Shown: piece by piece, positions 8,551 to 17,510 of the stretch
How positions within the stretch are numbered: the stretch's first letter is position 1
How the letters are laid out: each line of letters starts with the position of its first letter
NCBI GenBank assembly: GCA_041879425.1
Contig: CP090854.1
Span: forward strand, 1,178,001 to 1,242,000
DNA from: Vibrio pomeroyi
Lineage (GTDB): Bacteria > Pseudomonadota > Gammaproteobacteria > Enterobacterales > Vibrionaceae
Length of the DNA stretch: 64,000 nucleotides
Reading direction: 5' to 3'
Position numbers and translations under genes: made by a program
The notes under the pieces: model-generated
Seen by the model: the letters and a program-made list of their open reading frames with translations, nothing else
Database searches by the model: none
What the model was told of the DNA's origin: nothing

Positions 8551-9717
8551 TTAGTACTCTAGATCTTCATTACCGCCAGCCGCTGTAAACCATGCCGTTA
8601 GGTGTGTTTTAAGATCTTTCAGTTCGTCAGGGCCAATCAATGCAAGACCAAGATCTTCTGCTCGAGTGATGTCGTTATGGCGAAGAGGGCGGAAGCTCAC
8701 CAGCATTGCACGGGCTTGTAGGCCACCTAGCAGGTCTCTCAGCGATTCCAGTTTGTACAAGGTGTCATCACCATCATCACGCATGCCTTTGGTCTTACAT
8801 TCGATGATGTGTAGCTTATTGTTCACTACTGATGCAACATCAAGCTCGTTTCGAACCTCACGCTCACCAAGTTGACGGTATACCTGAACATTCAACGAAC
8901 GGTCTTGGATCGTAGGCATGTCATCTTGAATTTGTTTCACTGTGCTGTGAACCAGAGTTTCTAACCATTCACCGTTTGAGAAGCGGCGTGCATCTTCGTT
9001 GGCAAAGGTCAAAATACCGTTGTCGTAAGTCGCAATCTTAGCTTCAACCAAATCGCTCAGTAGCATGTTCAGTTCACGGTAGCCTTGTTGCTTCTCAGAT
9101 AGTCCAACATCAAGTTTCTGTTCTTTACGGCAGGTCGTTGCTAGGTAGTTCAAGGTCGCAAGGCCAGGGCCTAGTTCGAGTGCGTTACTTGCCCAACGCT
9201 CACCCAGTTCATAAAGTTTCTGATCAAGTTGCGGAGACAGCTGTACATCGCTGAATTCACCACGAGCACCAAATACCGTTAGGTAGTCGTCGATAGTAAT
9301 GCGGTCTTGAACTTGAGCGTCTTCTTTGCCATTTGGGTAAAGCCAGCAAAGCTTGTCGCTGTTTGGTTCAACCACGAAGATTGGCCAGTGGTAAGTGCGG
9401 AATACTTCGTAAACAGAAAGTAGGCGGTGACGTAGGCCACAACTTGCGTTGAGCTTCACTTCTTGGCCGCGTGCTTTGAGGTCTTCGGCAAGGGTTTGGA
9501 TAGATTCTTTGATAACGGACGTGTTTACGATGGTCGGAATTTCGAAAAACTCACTGGTAATGTCGCGCTTCTGCAAAACGCTGTCTAAACGTTTGTACAT
9601 ACTGACTTGATTTTTGTCGCCGATAAACACGATGTGAGTGCTGACCGTTCGGTTATCAAGTAAAGGGGTGAGCAAGCGAATGGGGTCTTGATCGATAATG
9701 CCAACATGAACAGCCAT
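8551..9717 (-). CDS. DUF1887 protein: CARF sensor fused to PD-(D/E)xK nuclease (Card1/Can2-like)
   Basis: This 388-residue protein matches the DUF1887 family that includes the CRISPR type III accessory nucleases Card1/Can2 and, from memory, the structurally solved V. cholerae protein VC1899. Three parts are visible: a Rossmann-like CARF domain (about 1-150), a linker/winged-helix region (about 165-245), and a nuclease fold (about 250-388) with the D293, E306, K308 triad in NELD...IIECK. Card1 cuts nucleic acid when cyclic tetra-adenylate binds the CARF domain. Here the usual TGGTK-like ligand motif is replaced by NASCGLRH (90-97), so the ligand may differ. No CRISPR array or cas gene is in the window. 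AAGGA precedes the ATG. It follows a chemoreceptor gene but has its own spacer. Confidence 0.88.
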   Translation of the reverse strand: MAVHVGIIDQDPIRLLTPLLDNRTVSTHIVFIGDKNQVSMYKRLDSVLQKRDITSEFFEIPTIVNTSVIKESIQTLAEDLKARGQEVKLNASCGLRHRLLSVYEVFRTYHWPIFVVEPNSDKLCWLYPNGKEDAQVQDRITIDDYLTVFGARGEFSDVQLSPQLDQKLYELGERWASNALELGPGLATLNYLATTCRKEQKLDVGLSEKQQGYRELNMLLSDLVEAKIATYDNGILTFANEDARRFSNGEWLETLVHSTVKQIQDDMPTIQDRSLNVQVYRQLGEREVRNELDVASVVNNKLHIIECKTKGMRDDGDDTLYKLESLRDLLGGLQARAMLVSFRPLRHNDITRAEDLGLALIGPDELKDLKTHLTAWFTAAGGNEDLEY

Positions 9718-9805
9718 ATAAATTCCTTAATAGCGGCTCGCTCATAAAGGTGAAAGAAAAAACGGGAAGCAGCAAGCCTTAATAATCATATAATGACAAA
9801 GCTCA

Positions 9806-9841
9806 TAAAAAACAAGGGCAACCCTTGATAAAAGTTGCCCT
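9806..9841 (-). terminator. Rho-independent terminator after the MCP gene
   Basis: On the minus strand AGGGCAAC and GTTGCCCT (positions 9815-9841) form an 8-bp stem followed by TTGTTTTTTA. It separates the chemoreceptor transcript from the DUF1887 gene downstream. Confidence 0.75.
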
Positions 9842-9914
9842 AGCTCAATTAGTTACCACTATTGGGTAAGAAGTCTCAACAATCTCACTAAATATCTATC
9901 GATTCTTCATTTAT

Positions 9915-11906
9915 CTATAGTTTGAATTGATGTACCAAATCACCCTGCTGATTTGCCAGAATCGTTAGGTTTTGGCTCGCTTCTGCAATCGATGACATCG
10001 CTTGGTAACTCTTATCTGCGATGTGGTTGATGTCTTCGATGTTGCGTGCAATATCGCTAGACGTTTCACTCTGCTCAGCGGCTGCTTGAGATATATGTGT
10101 ACTCATGTGGCTAATCTCTAGAATCAATGCTTGGATTTCTTCCATTGCACTGTTTGCACTTGATGCTTGTTGAACCGACATGTCCATATCGCTCATACAG
10201 CTTTCAATCACATTGCTTGCAGTCTTCGAACTTGATTGTAAGTTGCTGATCATGGTCTCGATTTCAGACGTCGATTGCGTCGTTTTCTGAGCAAGCACTC
10301 GAACTTCATCGGCAACGACCGCAAAGCCACGACCTTGCTCACCCGCACGCGCTGCTTCGATGGCTGCGTTGAGTGCGAGTAGGTTGGTTTGCTCCGCGAT
10401 GCCACGAATCACATCTAGGATTGAACCAATTTGGCTACTCATCTGTTGCAGTTCACCCACCGCACCTACCGATTCGTTTAAGCGAACCTCTAGTTGGTTA
10501 ATGGTGCTTATGTTGGTGTTCATGATCTGACGACCAGATTCAGACGCTGATTCTACTTGTTGAACCATGGTTAATGAGTTTTGCGCACTGTTCGCCACTT
10601 CTTGCACAGAATGAGACATCTCTGTCATCGCTGTTGCAACGGTCGCGGTTTGTTCACGTTGGCTATTCAGTTGAGCCTGCGTTTCAGAAGAGGTCTTCTG
10701 GTTTACGCTTGCGGTCTTAGTTAAGTCATCTGAAGCGTCATTCAACTTCACAAGGATATTGTGTAGGTTATCGGCCAAGGTGTTGATGTGACGGCTCACG
10801 CGGCTGAATTCGTTGTCGTAACGAATGTCGATACGCTGAGTCATGTCACCTTCAGTTAGGCCTTCTAATGTCCCTAGAATACGAGTTAGTGGCTCTCTTA
10901 CACTGTGTGCAATGTGGTAGCCGATTGCAGCAGCGAATACCGTGACAACAATACCAATCGCAATTGCGTTGAATAGGCCTTTGTCGTAGATGCTGCTCGC
11001 GTCTGCCAGTGAAGCGTTAAGTTGCTCTTCGGCAGTCACGTTGAATGAATCCAATACCGCCATTGCTTGGTCAACTTCAACCGCTAGGTTTGCGATGTTG
11101 ACGTACAGCGCTTGTTTCGCTTGTAGATAGTTGTTGTGTTTGTCTAACACGCCGCCTTTTTGGCCGACGTCTTTAGTAAATTTTTGAACCGATTCATCGA
11201 AGACATTTTTAAGTGCAGGAAGCTGTGTCGCCAAGCCACGGTAGGCGTAGTTTAGGTGAGTCACTGCTTTCTTGTTTTGGTTTACGGCTTTCTGTACGAA
11301 GGCAACATCCGAGCTTGCTAGCGCATCTGAAGTGATTACCTCAGCGTCTTGCAGTTTGATGAAGTAGCTCTTGGCCATCACTTTGACAGAGATACTTTTT
11401 TGGTCAGCAACGTACTCTTTCATGCCAACCGTTAATTCTGAATGCAGGCGTTGGAAGTCACGTGATGCTTTTTGTACTTGTTCTTGTGCTTCAAACATCG
11501 CGACGTAGTTGTTCATCGCTTCGTCTGCTTCTGTAAAGTAGCGTTCTTCCATCGCTCGTAATTGTGCGATGCGTTCGATGAGTGTTGAGTCGTTCTGGCT
11601 TGCCGCTTCTAGATTGCTTAGAACTTCAGAAAAAGAGTTTTGTGATGCAGCAAACTCTGTGCGCATTGCAGACATGCGTTCAGCGTTTTGTGTGGTTAAG
11701 AAGTCTTTGAATGACTTGTCAGCAGAGAGCAATTGAACACTTGTTTGATTTGAAAGCGCAACAAGCGGTAATGAGGTTTCTGAGACACTCTCAAAATTGC
11801 TGTGTATCTGATTCATGCTGTTCATCATGATGGTTATCGTGACTGCGAACATGATGATGATCAGTGCGAAGCCAGCGTACATACGCTTGATCACAGATCC
11901 CTTCAT
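9915..11906 (-). CDS. Methyl-accepting chemotaxis protein
   Basis: This 663-residue receptor has a membrane helix at about 10-30, a long helical periplasmic sensor (about 31-310), a second membrane helix at about 313-333, a HAMP domain (about 335-390) and the coiled-coil signalling domain (about 395-660). The hairpin tip that contacts CheA/CheW is plainly seen ([19 protein letters not shown] and [15 protein letters not shown]). The helical-bundle sensor gives no ligand. No CheB/CheR-tethering pentapeptide is seen at the C-terminus (it ends QFKL). It is divergent from hinT. A neighbouring MCP is also found beside the DUF1887 gene in V. cholerae as I recall it. Confidence 0.93.
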   Translation of the reverse strand: MKGSVIKRMYAGFALIIIMFAVTITIMMNSMNQIHSNFESVSETSLPLVALSNQTSVQLLSADKSFKDFLTTQNAERMSAMRTEFAASQNSFSEVLSNLEAASQNDSTLIERIAQLRAMEERYFTEADEAMNNYVAMFEAQEQVQKASRDFQRLHSELTVGMKEYVADQKSISVKVMAKSYFIKLQDAEVITSDALASSDVAFVQKAVNQNKKAVTHLNYAYRGLATQLPALKNVFDESVQKFTKDVGQKGGVLDKHNNYLQAKQALYVNIANLAVEVDQAMAVLDSFNVTAEEQLNASLADASSIYDKGLFNAIAIGIVVTVFAAAIGYHIAHSVREPLTRILGTLEGLTEGDMTQRIDIRYDNEFSRVSRHINTLADNLHNILVKLNDASDDLTKTASVNQKTSSETQAQLNSQREQTATVATAMTEMSHSVQEVANSAQNSLTMVQQVESASESGRQIMNTNISTINQLEVRLNESVGAVGELQQMSSQIGSILDVIRGIAEQTNLLALNAAIEAARAGEQGRGFAVVADEVRVLAQKTTQSTSEIETMISNLQSSSKTASNVIESCMSDMDMSVQQASSANSAMEEIQALILEISHMSTHISQAAAEQSETSSDIARNIEDINHIADKSYQAMSSIAEASQNLTILANQQGDLVHQFKL

Positions 11907-12182
11907 GGCTTTCTCCCTAATAAAAATGCAGACCTAATGTCAGGTCAAAGTAAAACTAACAAAATTGTCAGCATTCTATTGAGCTCCGCTTACGCATTTT
12001 ATGACGCATACGGCAAAAATAACCCTCAGTTATAATCAACATGCCATTCTTGAGAGCTAACACTGGTTTTCTTTGATTTGAACGGTGTTTTTTATTATGC
12101 TTTAAAGCGGATTTATTGTGGTTTGTTGCGGCATAGCGCATACTCAAAACATTAAAAAGTAAATGTTTTATCGGAGAAAAAC

Positions 12183-12533
12183 ATGGCTGAAGAAACCATC
12201 TTTAGTAAGATCATCAATAAAGAAATTCCTGCAGATCTGCTATACCAAGACGACTTAGTAACGGCGTTTCGCGATATTAACCCTCGCGCTCCTAGTCATA
12301 TCCTAATTATCCCGAACAAGCTGATTCCAACGACCAATGATGTTGAAGTAGAAGATGAAGCGATGATGGGACGTATGTTTACTGTTGCTCGTAAGTTAGC
12401 AAAAGAAGAAGGCATCGCAGAAGATGGTTACCGTCTTATCGTGAACTGTAATTCTCACGGTGGCCAAGAGGTTTACCACATTCACATGCACTTAGTGGGC
12501 GGCCGTCCGCTTGGCCCTCTGCTAATGAGCTAG
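12183..12533 (+). CDS. hinT: HIT-family purine nucleoside phosphoramidase
   Basis: HinT hydrolyses adenosine and guanosine phosphoramidates, including aminoacyl-AMP leaving from lysyl-tRNA synthetase. The 116 residues match the family length, and the histidine triad is present near the C-terminus as [16 protein letters not shown](A) lies before the ATG. It opens a cluster with the same order as E. coli hinT-ycfL-lpoB-thiK-(nagZ)-ycfP-ndh. A 242-base spacer follows, so cotranscription with the next gene is uncertain. Confidence 0.95.
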   Translation: MAEETIFSKIINKEIPADLLYQDDLVTAFRDINPRAPSHILIIPNKLIPTTNDVEVEDEAMMGRMFTVARKLAKEEGIAEDGYRLIVNCNSHGGQEVYHIHMHLVGGRPLGPLLMS

Positions 12534-12775
12534 TACGTTAATTAATGAGTTAGCCAAAAAAGCTAACGAGTTAAGTAACATAAATCGCTAGTTGGAAAAT
12601 TTGTAGTTTGTATGCCAACTTTAAGTTTTATCTGTTGTCTGAATATCGGCATCGATTAGGTAGAGCCTAAAAAGCAAGGTATCCACTTGCTTAAGATCCT
12701 TTTAACAACACGTTTCGTTTTGATAATGAGACAACTAACTAAAGTTGGCATTTTAAACATGCACGGAGACGATAA

Positions 12776-14167
12776 GTGAAGCAACAGTTTAGATTCGCTT
12801 CCATTGCCCTGTTATCGGCGTTGACTGCAGGTTGTGCGAGTATGTCTGCAGGCAGCCTGTTCAGTCATTACAGCGCGCAAAACAAAGCTATCTATCAAGC
12901 AGTGAAATCTGGGGATTATTCAGAGGCTCAACAAGAGTTACCAGATTACGCAGCAGGCGACATCCTTGATAACTTTGAAAGAGGCAGAATTAACCTGCTG
13001 GATCAAAAGTACCCTGAGAGTAAGTCTTCGTTTGAACTGGCTGATCAGGCCGTAAAAGATCAACAAAACAAAGCCGTGATCTCTATTTCAGACAGTGCAA
13101 CCAGCGTAGGTGCGTTGGCTTTTAACGACAACATTACCGAGTATGTGCCGCCTGATTACGAGTTAGGCTTTCTTCACCTCTATCTCGGTTTGAACTACCT
13201 CAAGAAAAACGATTTAGAAGGTGCGGTGATTGAAATGCGTCGCGCCAACCAAGTTCAAGAACAAGCAAAGAAGCAACGTGAAGCTGAGCTAGAAAGAGCC
13301 GCTAACGATGCGAAGAAGCAAGGCTTGTCTGCCAATGTCGGTAGTATCCTTGCAAATTATCCGGATGCGGGTAAGAAGCTGCAATCGGTTCAAAATGCGT
13401 ATTTGATGTTTTTGTCGGGATTGCTATATGAGGCGTCGAACGATTTAAACAGCGCATATGTCGACTATCGACGTGCCTTGGCGGTTATGCCGGAGAACCA
13501 AGAGATCATCGACAGAACGATGGCGACAGCCGCTCGTTTAGGAATGAGACAAGATTTAGAGACACTTGAAAAGCGCTATAAGCAATCATCGAAGCTAGGT
13601 AGTGGTCAAGGCCGTGTGATTGTTCTTCAAGAGCAAAGCGCGGTTCAAGCTATGGACAGTTGGCGATTGGATTTACCTGTTTATGACAGTCGCGATCAAG
13701 GGGCAATATATTCTCTTGCGCTGCCATATTACCCGAGCCAAAACGTAGAGCGATTTTCTGCGTTACGAATCAGCGGACAACCGTTACAAGAACACTTGAT
13801 TACGGATGTAAACGTGATGGCTCAGAACGATTTATCTGAGCGCATGACGACAATTGTTATTCGCCAAGCGCTGCGTGTGGTCGCGAAAGACCGCATTCGT
13901 AAAGAGGCAACCAAGGGCGATGATGTCGGTAACATCTTGTTCAATGTGTGGAACACACTGACAGAGCAACCAGACACACGCAGTTGGCAATCTTTGCCTG
14001 CTGAGATTAAGAGCAGCACGTTTGTAGCAAATAGCGGTCAATATACGTTAGAAGCGGGCGCTAAAACGTATGACTTTGATATTCGAGAAGGGCAGACCAC
14101 CTTGGTTTGGATTTCTCGACAAGGGAATAACGCAACAATGTGGCATAAACAGCTAGGGAGGCTGTAA
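12776..14167 (+). CDS. Outer-membrane-type lipoprotein with TPR-like repeats (COG3014-like)
   Basis: This 463-residue protein starts with GTG (CGGAGAC eight bases upstream) and has a signal peptide ending in the lipobox LTAGC, so Cys20 is expected to be lipidated. The mature part holds TPR-like helices (about 40-260) with a charged coiled stretch near 155-185, then a beta-rich C-terminal part. I recognise it as the COG3014 type of uncharacterised lipoprotein. Its stop overlaps the ycfL start by one base (TAATG), which implies translational coupling and a shared envelope role with ycfL and lpoB. Confidence 0.8.
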   Translation: MKQQFRFASIALLSALTAGCASMSAGSLFSHYSAQNKAIYQAVKSGDYSEAQQELPDYAAGDILDNFERGRINLLDQKYPESKSSFELADQAVKDQQNKAVISISDSATSVGALAFNDNITEYVPPDYELGFLHLYLGLNYLKKNDLEGAVIEMRRANQVQEQAKKQREAELERAANDAKKQGLSANVGSILANYPDAGKKLQSVQNAYLMFLSGLLYEASNDLNSAYVDYRRALAVMPENQEIIDRTMATAARLGMRQDLETLEKRYKQSSKLGSGQGRVIVLQEQSAVQAMDSWRLDLPVYDSRDQGAIYSLALPYYPSQNVERFSALRISGQPLQEHLITDVNVMAQNDLSERMTTIVIRQALRVVAKDRIRKEATKGDDVGNILFNVWNTLTEQPDTRSWQSLPAEIKSSTFVANSGQYTLEAGAKTYDFDIREGQTTLVWISRQGNNATMWHKQLGRL

Positions 14168-14550
14168 TGAAAAAGTGGTTAGTGAGCTTAGCAGCGGTTA
14201 TGGCTCTGGCTGGTTGTGCTGATAATACAGCTGGCGTAAGGGTTGATAGCCTGACTCAGAACGTTTTCTTTGGTGACAAAGTATTGGGTAGCCGTTTACA
14301 GGTTGAAGATATCCGCACCGATCTAGTCGACGGTCATACGCGAGGAATCGTGCGTTTAAACAGTAACTATAAAGGCGACCAACATATCCTTTATCGTTTT
14401 TACTGGTACGACGATGCCGGGCTTGAGGTCAACCTAAAACAAGGCCCTTGGAAACAAGCGATTGTTCGTGGTTTTGAAAGTCTTTCGTTGTCGGAAGTGT
14501 CGGTAAACCCTAAAGCGACTCAGTTCCGAGTTCAGTTCCGAGAGCAGTAA
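14167..14550 (+). CDS. ycfL: YcfL family (DUF1425) lipoprotein
   Basis: This is a 127-residue lipoprotein: the signal peptide ends LALAGC, giving Cys17 as the lipidated residue. The rest is a small beta-sandwich-like domain with YRFYWYDDAGLEV and a C-terminal FRVQFREQ strand, typical of DUF1425. The function is not established. Its start overlaps the upstream lipoprotein gene by one base, and it precedes lpoB as in E. coli. Confidence 0.85.
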   Translation: MKKWLVSLAAVMALAGCADNTAGVRVDSLTQNVFFGDKVLGSRLQVEDIRTDLVDGHTRGIVRLNSNYKGDQHILYRFYWYDDAGLEVNLKQGPWKQAIVRGFESLSLSEVSVNPKATQFRVQFREQ

Positions 14551-14688
14551 GCTCGATTAGAATAGATTTAGTGACAACTGGCTTTAGTTAACATCGAATA
14601 GAGTTTCAGAAAGCGGATTCATTGATTCGCAAAGACAAGAATTTAAGAGTGTGGGTAACCCCACTCAATGATAAGTTGAGGAAAAAAA

Positions 14689-15279
14689 ATGAAAAAGAGT
14701 GTCATTGCGCTACTAGGTTTAGCGGTTATTTTAGGCGGTTGTTCGAACAAGGTAAGCTACGGTGATGCACAAGCAGTAGAAACCACGACAATCGATTTCG
14801 GTTCAACTGACCTTCAAACGATTGCGGGTGAAATGGTCGATAGCATGATGGCTTCTGGTTCAGTGTCTTACATTACTCGTGAACAGCGTCCAATCGTGTT
14901 CGTTGAGCGTATCAAGAACAAAACAAGCGAGCACATCGATACTGAGTCAATCACTGACACAATCAGTACTAAAATGCTGAACTCTGGTAAGTTCCGTTTC
15001 GTTGATATGGACCGTGTAGAGTCTGTTCGTGACCAACTTAACTTCCAAAACAATGATGAGTTAGTAAACCAAAGCTCAGCAATCCAGTTCGGTAAAATGG
15101 TTGGTGCTCAGTACATGTTGTACGGCAACTTATCAAGCATCGTTAAGAAAGACGGTAGCGATGAAGACGTATACTACAAAATGACTATGCGTCTAATGGA
15201 TCTTGAGTCTGGCTTGATTGAGTGGGCTGACGAGACTGAAATCCGTAAGCAACAATCTAAGAGCCTTTTGGGTCTTTAA
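14689..15279 (+). CDS. lpoB: LpoB, lipoprotein activator of penicillin-binding protein 1B
   Basis: LpoB is an outer-membrane lipoprotein that reaches through the peptidoglycan and stimulates the bifunctional synthase PBP1B. The 196-residue protein has the lipobox LGGC (Cys18), a short linker, and the conserved TolB-N-like domain (about 50-190) with VFVERIKNKTSEHIDTESI and LYGNLSSIV. The linker between Cys and domain is short compared with the long disordered, proline-rich linker of E. coli LpoB. GAGGAAAA precedes the ATG. It follows ycfL by 138 bases; thiK is next. Confidence 0.88.
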   Translation: MKKSVIALLGLAVILGGCSNKVSYGDAQAVETTTIDFGSTDLQTIAGEMVDSMMASGSVSYITREQRPIVFVERIKNKTSEHIDTESITDTISTKMLNSGKFRFVDMDRVESVRDQLNFQNNDELVNQSSAIQFGKMVGAQYMLYGNLSSIVKKDGSDEDVYYKMTMRLMDLESGLIEWADETEIRKQQSKSLLGL

Positions 15280-15311
15280 TTTCGCTTACTTGCCAACTGA
15301 GCGCAGCCAGC

Positions 15312-15391
15312 TTTGACAGTGTCTAGTCTTGGCAGCGCTCAATATGAACTGCGCTTAATCTTGACTGCGTTTGAGCTTGACAGTGCATAGG
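15312..15391. repeat. Degenerate 16-bp tandem repeat (five units) after lpoB
   Basis: Five consecutive 16-base units start at 15312, 15328, 15344, 15360 and 15376. Their first ten bases read TTTGACAGTG, CTTGGCAGCG, ATGAACTGCG, CTTGACTGCG and CTTGACAGTG, so the consensus is CTTGACWGYG. The strict 16-base phase shows decayed tandem duplication. It lies between the lpoB stop and the terminator at 15432. Confidence 0.65.
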
Positions 15392-15431
15392 TTGGTCACA
15401 CGCCAATGCAGTACATGATGTGCTGTTAATG

Positions 15432-15464
15432 AAAAGACACTGGCTTTTGGTCAGTGTCTTTTTT
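15432..15464 (+). terminator. Rho-independent terminator between lpoB and thiK
   Basis: AAAAGACACTG and CAGTGTCTTTT pair over 11 bp around a 9-base loop and continue into a T run. It ends the lipoprotein transcript before thiK. Confidence 0.85.
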
Positions 15465-15498
15465 GTAGGGAAACAAAGACGTTTATAGGGAATAAGCA

Positions 15499-16353
15499 AT
15501 GGCAATTTTTTCTTGGTCTGAGGCTAAGCTTCTTGATACCAGTTTGAGTTCGCTTGATGGTTACTTTTCTGAGCCCCCAGTTAGGGCGCAGACTCTGACA
15601 GGCGGTTTGACCAATCGATGTTGGAAGCTGGTTTCAGCCGATGGCACAGCCTATGTGTGGCGCCCAATCACACCGATCACCAAAGCCTTCTTTATCTCTC
15701 GTCATGAAGAGTATCAAGTGCTCTCGACGATTGAGCGTCTTGGTATTGGTCCAAGCCCGATGGTAGTGAATGAGCACGGGCTACTGGTTGAATGGATTGA
15801 TGGTGAGACTCTTTATGAAGGGTTAGGCATTGATGACCTATTGAAAACGCTTATCTCTGTGCATCTGGTTAACACTGCGCGATTGCCGCTCCAACCTTTC
15901 AGTTTTACAGCGAGAGTTGACCATTACTGGCTGCAGCTTGATGCGATTCATAAGACGGAAACCTGCACCAAGATTTATCGAGAATGGCGAACCGCTCCAA
16001 GTATTCCAAGCGTTGATCTATCTTTGTGCCATTTTGATTTAGGTGGTTACAACTTAGTAAGAAGCAGTGATGAGATTAAGATTATTGATTGGGAATACGC
16101 AGCGCTAGCCGACCCTAGGCTTGATCTAACTTTAACCATTGCGGTTGCAGGTGTGCCAGTTTCGGAAGCGGTTAACAAGTATTGTCAGCTGCGAGGCATT
16201 CATGATGTTCAGCCTTGGCTCGATGGGGTTGAAGCATGGTTACCAAGAAGCCAAATGATGGCGATGCTGTGGTATTTGCTCGCTCACCAGCTATGGGGTG
16301 ATGAAAGTTATCTGCGCGAAGCAGAGGCTCTAAGTCACACTTTATGTAGCTAG
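15499..16353 (+). CDS. thiK: Thiamine kinase
   Basis: ThiK phosphorylates salvaged thiamine to thiamine monophosphate. The 284-residue protein has the aminoglycoside phosphotransferase fold: GGLTNRCWKL as nucleotide loop (about 34-43), the catalytic HFDLGGYN motif (about 178-185, matching HxDxxxxN) and the metal-binding IIDWEYA (about 195-201). Its place after lpoB matches E. coli lpoB-thiK. Other choline/aminoglycoside kinases share the fold, so context carries the assignment. Confidence 0.82.
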   Translation: MAIFSWSEAKLLDTSLSSLDGYFSEPPVRAQTLTGGLTNRCWKLVSADGTAYVWRPITPITKAFFISRHEEYQVLSTIERLGIGPSPMVVNEHGLLVEWIDGETLYEGLGIDDLLKTLISVHLVNTARLPLQPFSFTARVDHYWLQLDAIHKTETCTKIYREWRTAPSIPSVDLSLCHFDLGGYNLVRSSDEIKIIDWEYAALADPRLDLTLTIAVAGVPVSEAVNKYCQLRGIHDVQPWLDGVEAWLPRSQMMAMLWYLLAHQLWGDESYLREAEALSHTLCS

Positions 16354-16461
16354 GATCACGTTTAGGAAGTGAAAAATATAATTTCGGTGGTCTTCCCTTT
16401 AAAACCTTGTTTTTCGTGTTAGATTGATCAAAACGTACCAATATTCAACGGGGGAGGTACA

Positions 16462-17001
16462 ATGATTATCTATCTACATGGCTTCGACTCAACAAGCCCG
16501 GGCAATCACGAAAAAATACTGCAGTTGCAATTCATTGATGATGACGTTCGTTTCATTAACTACAGTACTTTGCATCCAAAACACGATATGCAGCATTTGC
16601 TAAAAGAAGTGCATAAAGTGATAGAGCAATCCGATGATCCGCATCCTATTATTTGTGGTGTTGGTTTAGGTGGTTTTTGGTCTGAGCGTATTGGTTTCTT
16701 ATGTGGTATTAAGCAGGTGGTCTTCAACCCGAATCTGCATCCTGAGAACAACATGGTGGGTCGCATTGACCGTCCAGAAGAGTACGAAGACATCGCCACT
16801 AAGTGTGTCGCTCAATATCGTATGAAGAACAAAGGTCGCTGTTTAGTGGTGCTTTCTCGTGAAGATGAGATTCATGACAATAGCAAAACAGCCGCTGAGC
16901 TCGAAGATTACTACGATGTCATCTGGGACGAAAAAGAGAGTCATAAATTCAAAAAGATCTCTCAGCACCTTCAGGCAATGAAAGCGTTTAAGAACGCCTA
17001 A
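16462..17001 (+). CDS. ycfP: YcfP family (UPF0227) alpha/beta-hydrolase-like protein
   Basis: This 179-residue protein begins with [18 protein letters not shown], the UPF0227/YqiA-like esterase opening. The usual nucleophile elbow reads GVGLGGFW, where the serine of GxSxG is replaced by leucine, so hydrolase activity is doubtful; this is how the YcfP branch looks in general. In E. coli ycfP lies between nagZ and ndh. Here nagZ is absent and ycfP directly follows thiK by 108 bases. A terminator follows. Confidence 0.87.
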   Translation: MIIYLHGFDSTSPGNHEKILQLQFIDDDVRFINYSTLHPKHDMQHLLKEVHKVIEQSDDPHPIICGVGLGGFWSERIGFLCGIKQVVFNPNLHPENNMVGRIDRPEEYEDIATKCVAQYRMKNKGRCLVVLSREDEIHDNSKTAAELEDYYDVIWDEKESHKFKKISQHLQAMKAFKNA

Positions 17002-17019
17002 TCATTCCGATTATTTTAT

Positions 17020-17050
17020 AAAAGCAGTGCTCATTTGGGTGCTGCTTTTT
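17020..17050 (+). terminator. Rho-independent terminator after ycfP
   Basis: AAAAGCAG (17020-17027) and CTGCTTTT (17042-17049) form an 8-bp stem followed by T. Confidence 0.75.
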
Positions 17051-17231
17051 CACATCTGAATCTTGGGGATCGGTATTGATAAAACAGTTGTATATGTTTT
17101 ATTGCTCAGTTTGTGCATTTATAGATAAGTTTGCGCAAACGTTAACTAATTAGCCGCGAATCCTCATTGCGGGTAAGGATTTTTGTTGCGGTCATCTTTT
17201 TGCTATATATAATGTTCCCAAGCAAAATATT

Positions 17232-17245
17232 TTGACAAATATCAA
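17232..17245 (+). promoter_or_regulatory. FNR-type binding site in front of ndh
   Basis: TTGAC-AAAT-ATCAA differs from the FNR consensus TTGAT-N4-ATCAA at one base. Its centre (17238.5) is about 48 bases before the start expected from the promoter at 17251-17280. E. coli FNR represses ndh from a site near -50, so anaerobic repression is the natural prediction. Confidence 0.6.
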
Positions 17246-17250
17246 AAAAA

Positions 17251-17280
17251 ATTGAGAGCGAGTGAAAAACTTGCCCATAA
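17251..17280 (+). promoter_or_regulatory. Putative sigma-70 promoter of ndh
   Basis: A TTGAGA -35 box (17251-17256) is followed after 18 bases by CATAAT (17275-17280). The start would be near 17287, some 224 bases before the GTG start codon. Confidence 0.45.
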
Positions 17281-17510
17281 TTTGCGTTCTATCTCTCAGC
17301 TAGACGCCTTTTTTATCCATGTGAGCAGAGCGACAAACGAATGTTTGTTGTTTGTAATCCCTCTAACTACTCGGTGAGCTGTCGTTATTCTTTTTCGCGG
17401 TTATCCAATATGTCACAGCCTTATCAACAAGGCCGAGTAGATACATAGAATTTATCGGTTGGAGCAATCGGACCGAACCCCATTTATTCATTTTGTAGAG
17501 GATTGTCATT

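Larger units (their letters stand above)
17002..17510. other. Regulatory spacer upstream of ndh
   Basis: This 509-base spacer holds the ycfP terminator at its left end, an FNR-type dyad at 17232-17245 and a promoter-like pair at 17251-17280, leaving about 220 bases of apparent ndh leader. Small hairpins can be drawn in that leader (ACAAAC/GTTTGT near 17333-17348 and GCCTT/AAGGC near 17417-17432). No open frame longer than a few codons looks real. Confidence 0.5.

Noticed and set aside
12549..12567. Inverted repeat GTTAGC/GCTAAC after hinT
   Set aside because: The stem is only six bases and no T run follows, so I do not call it a terminator.
8338..15391. Regular short repeats as a possible CRISPR array near the CARF nuclease gene
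   Set aside because: Units of 16-17 bases lie directly head to tail without spacers, and no cas gene is near. They are tandem duplications.
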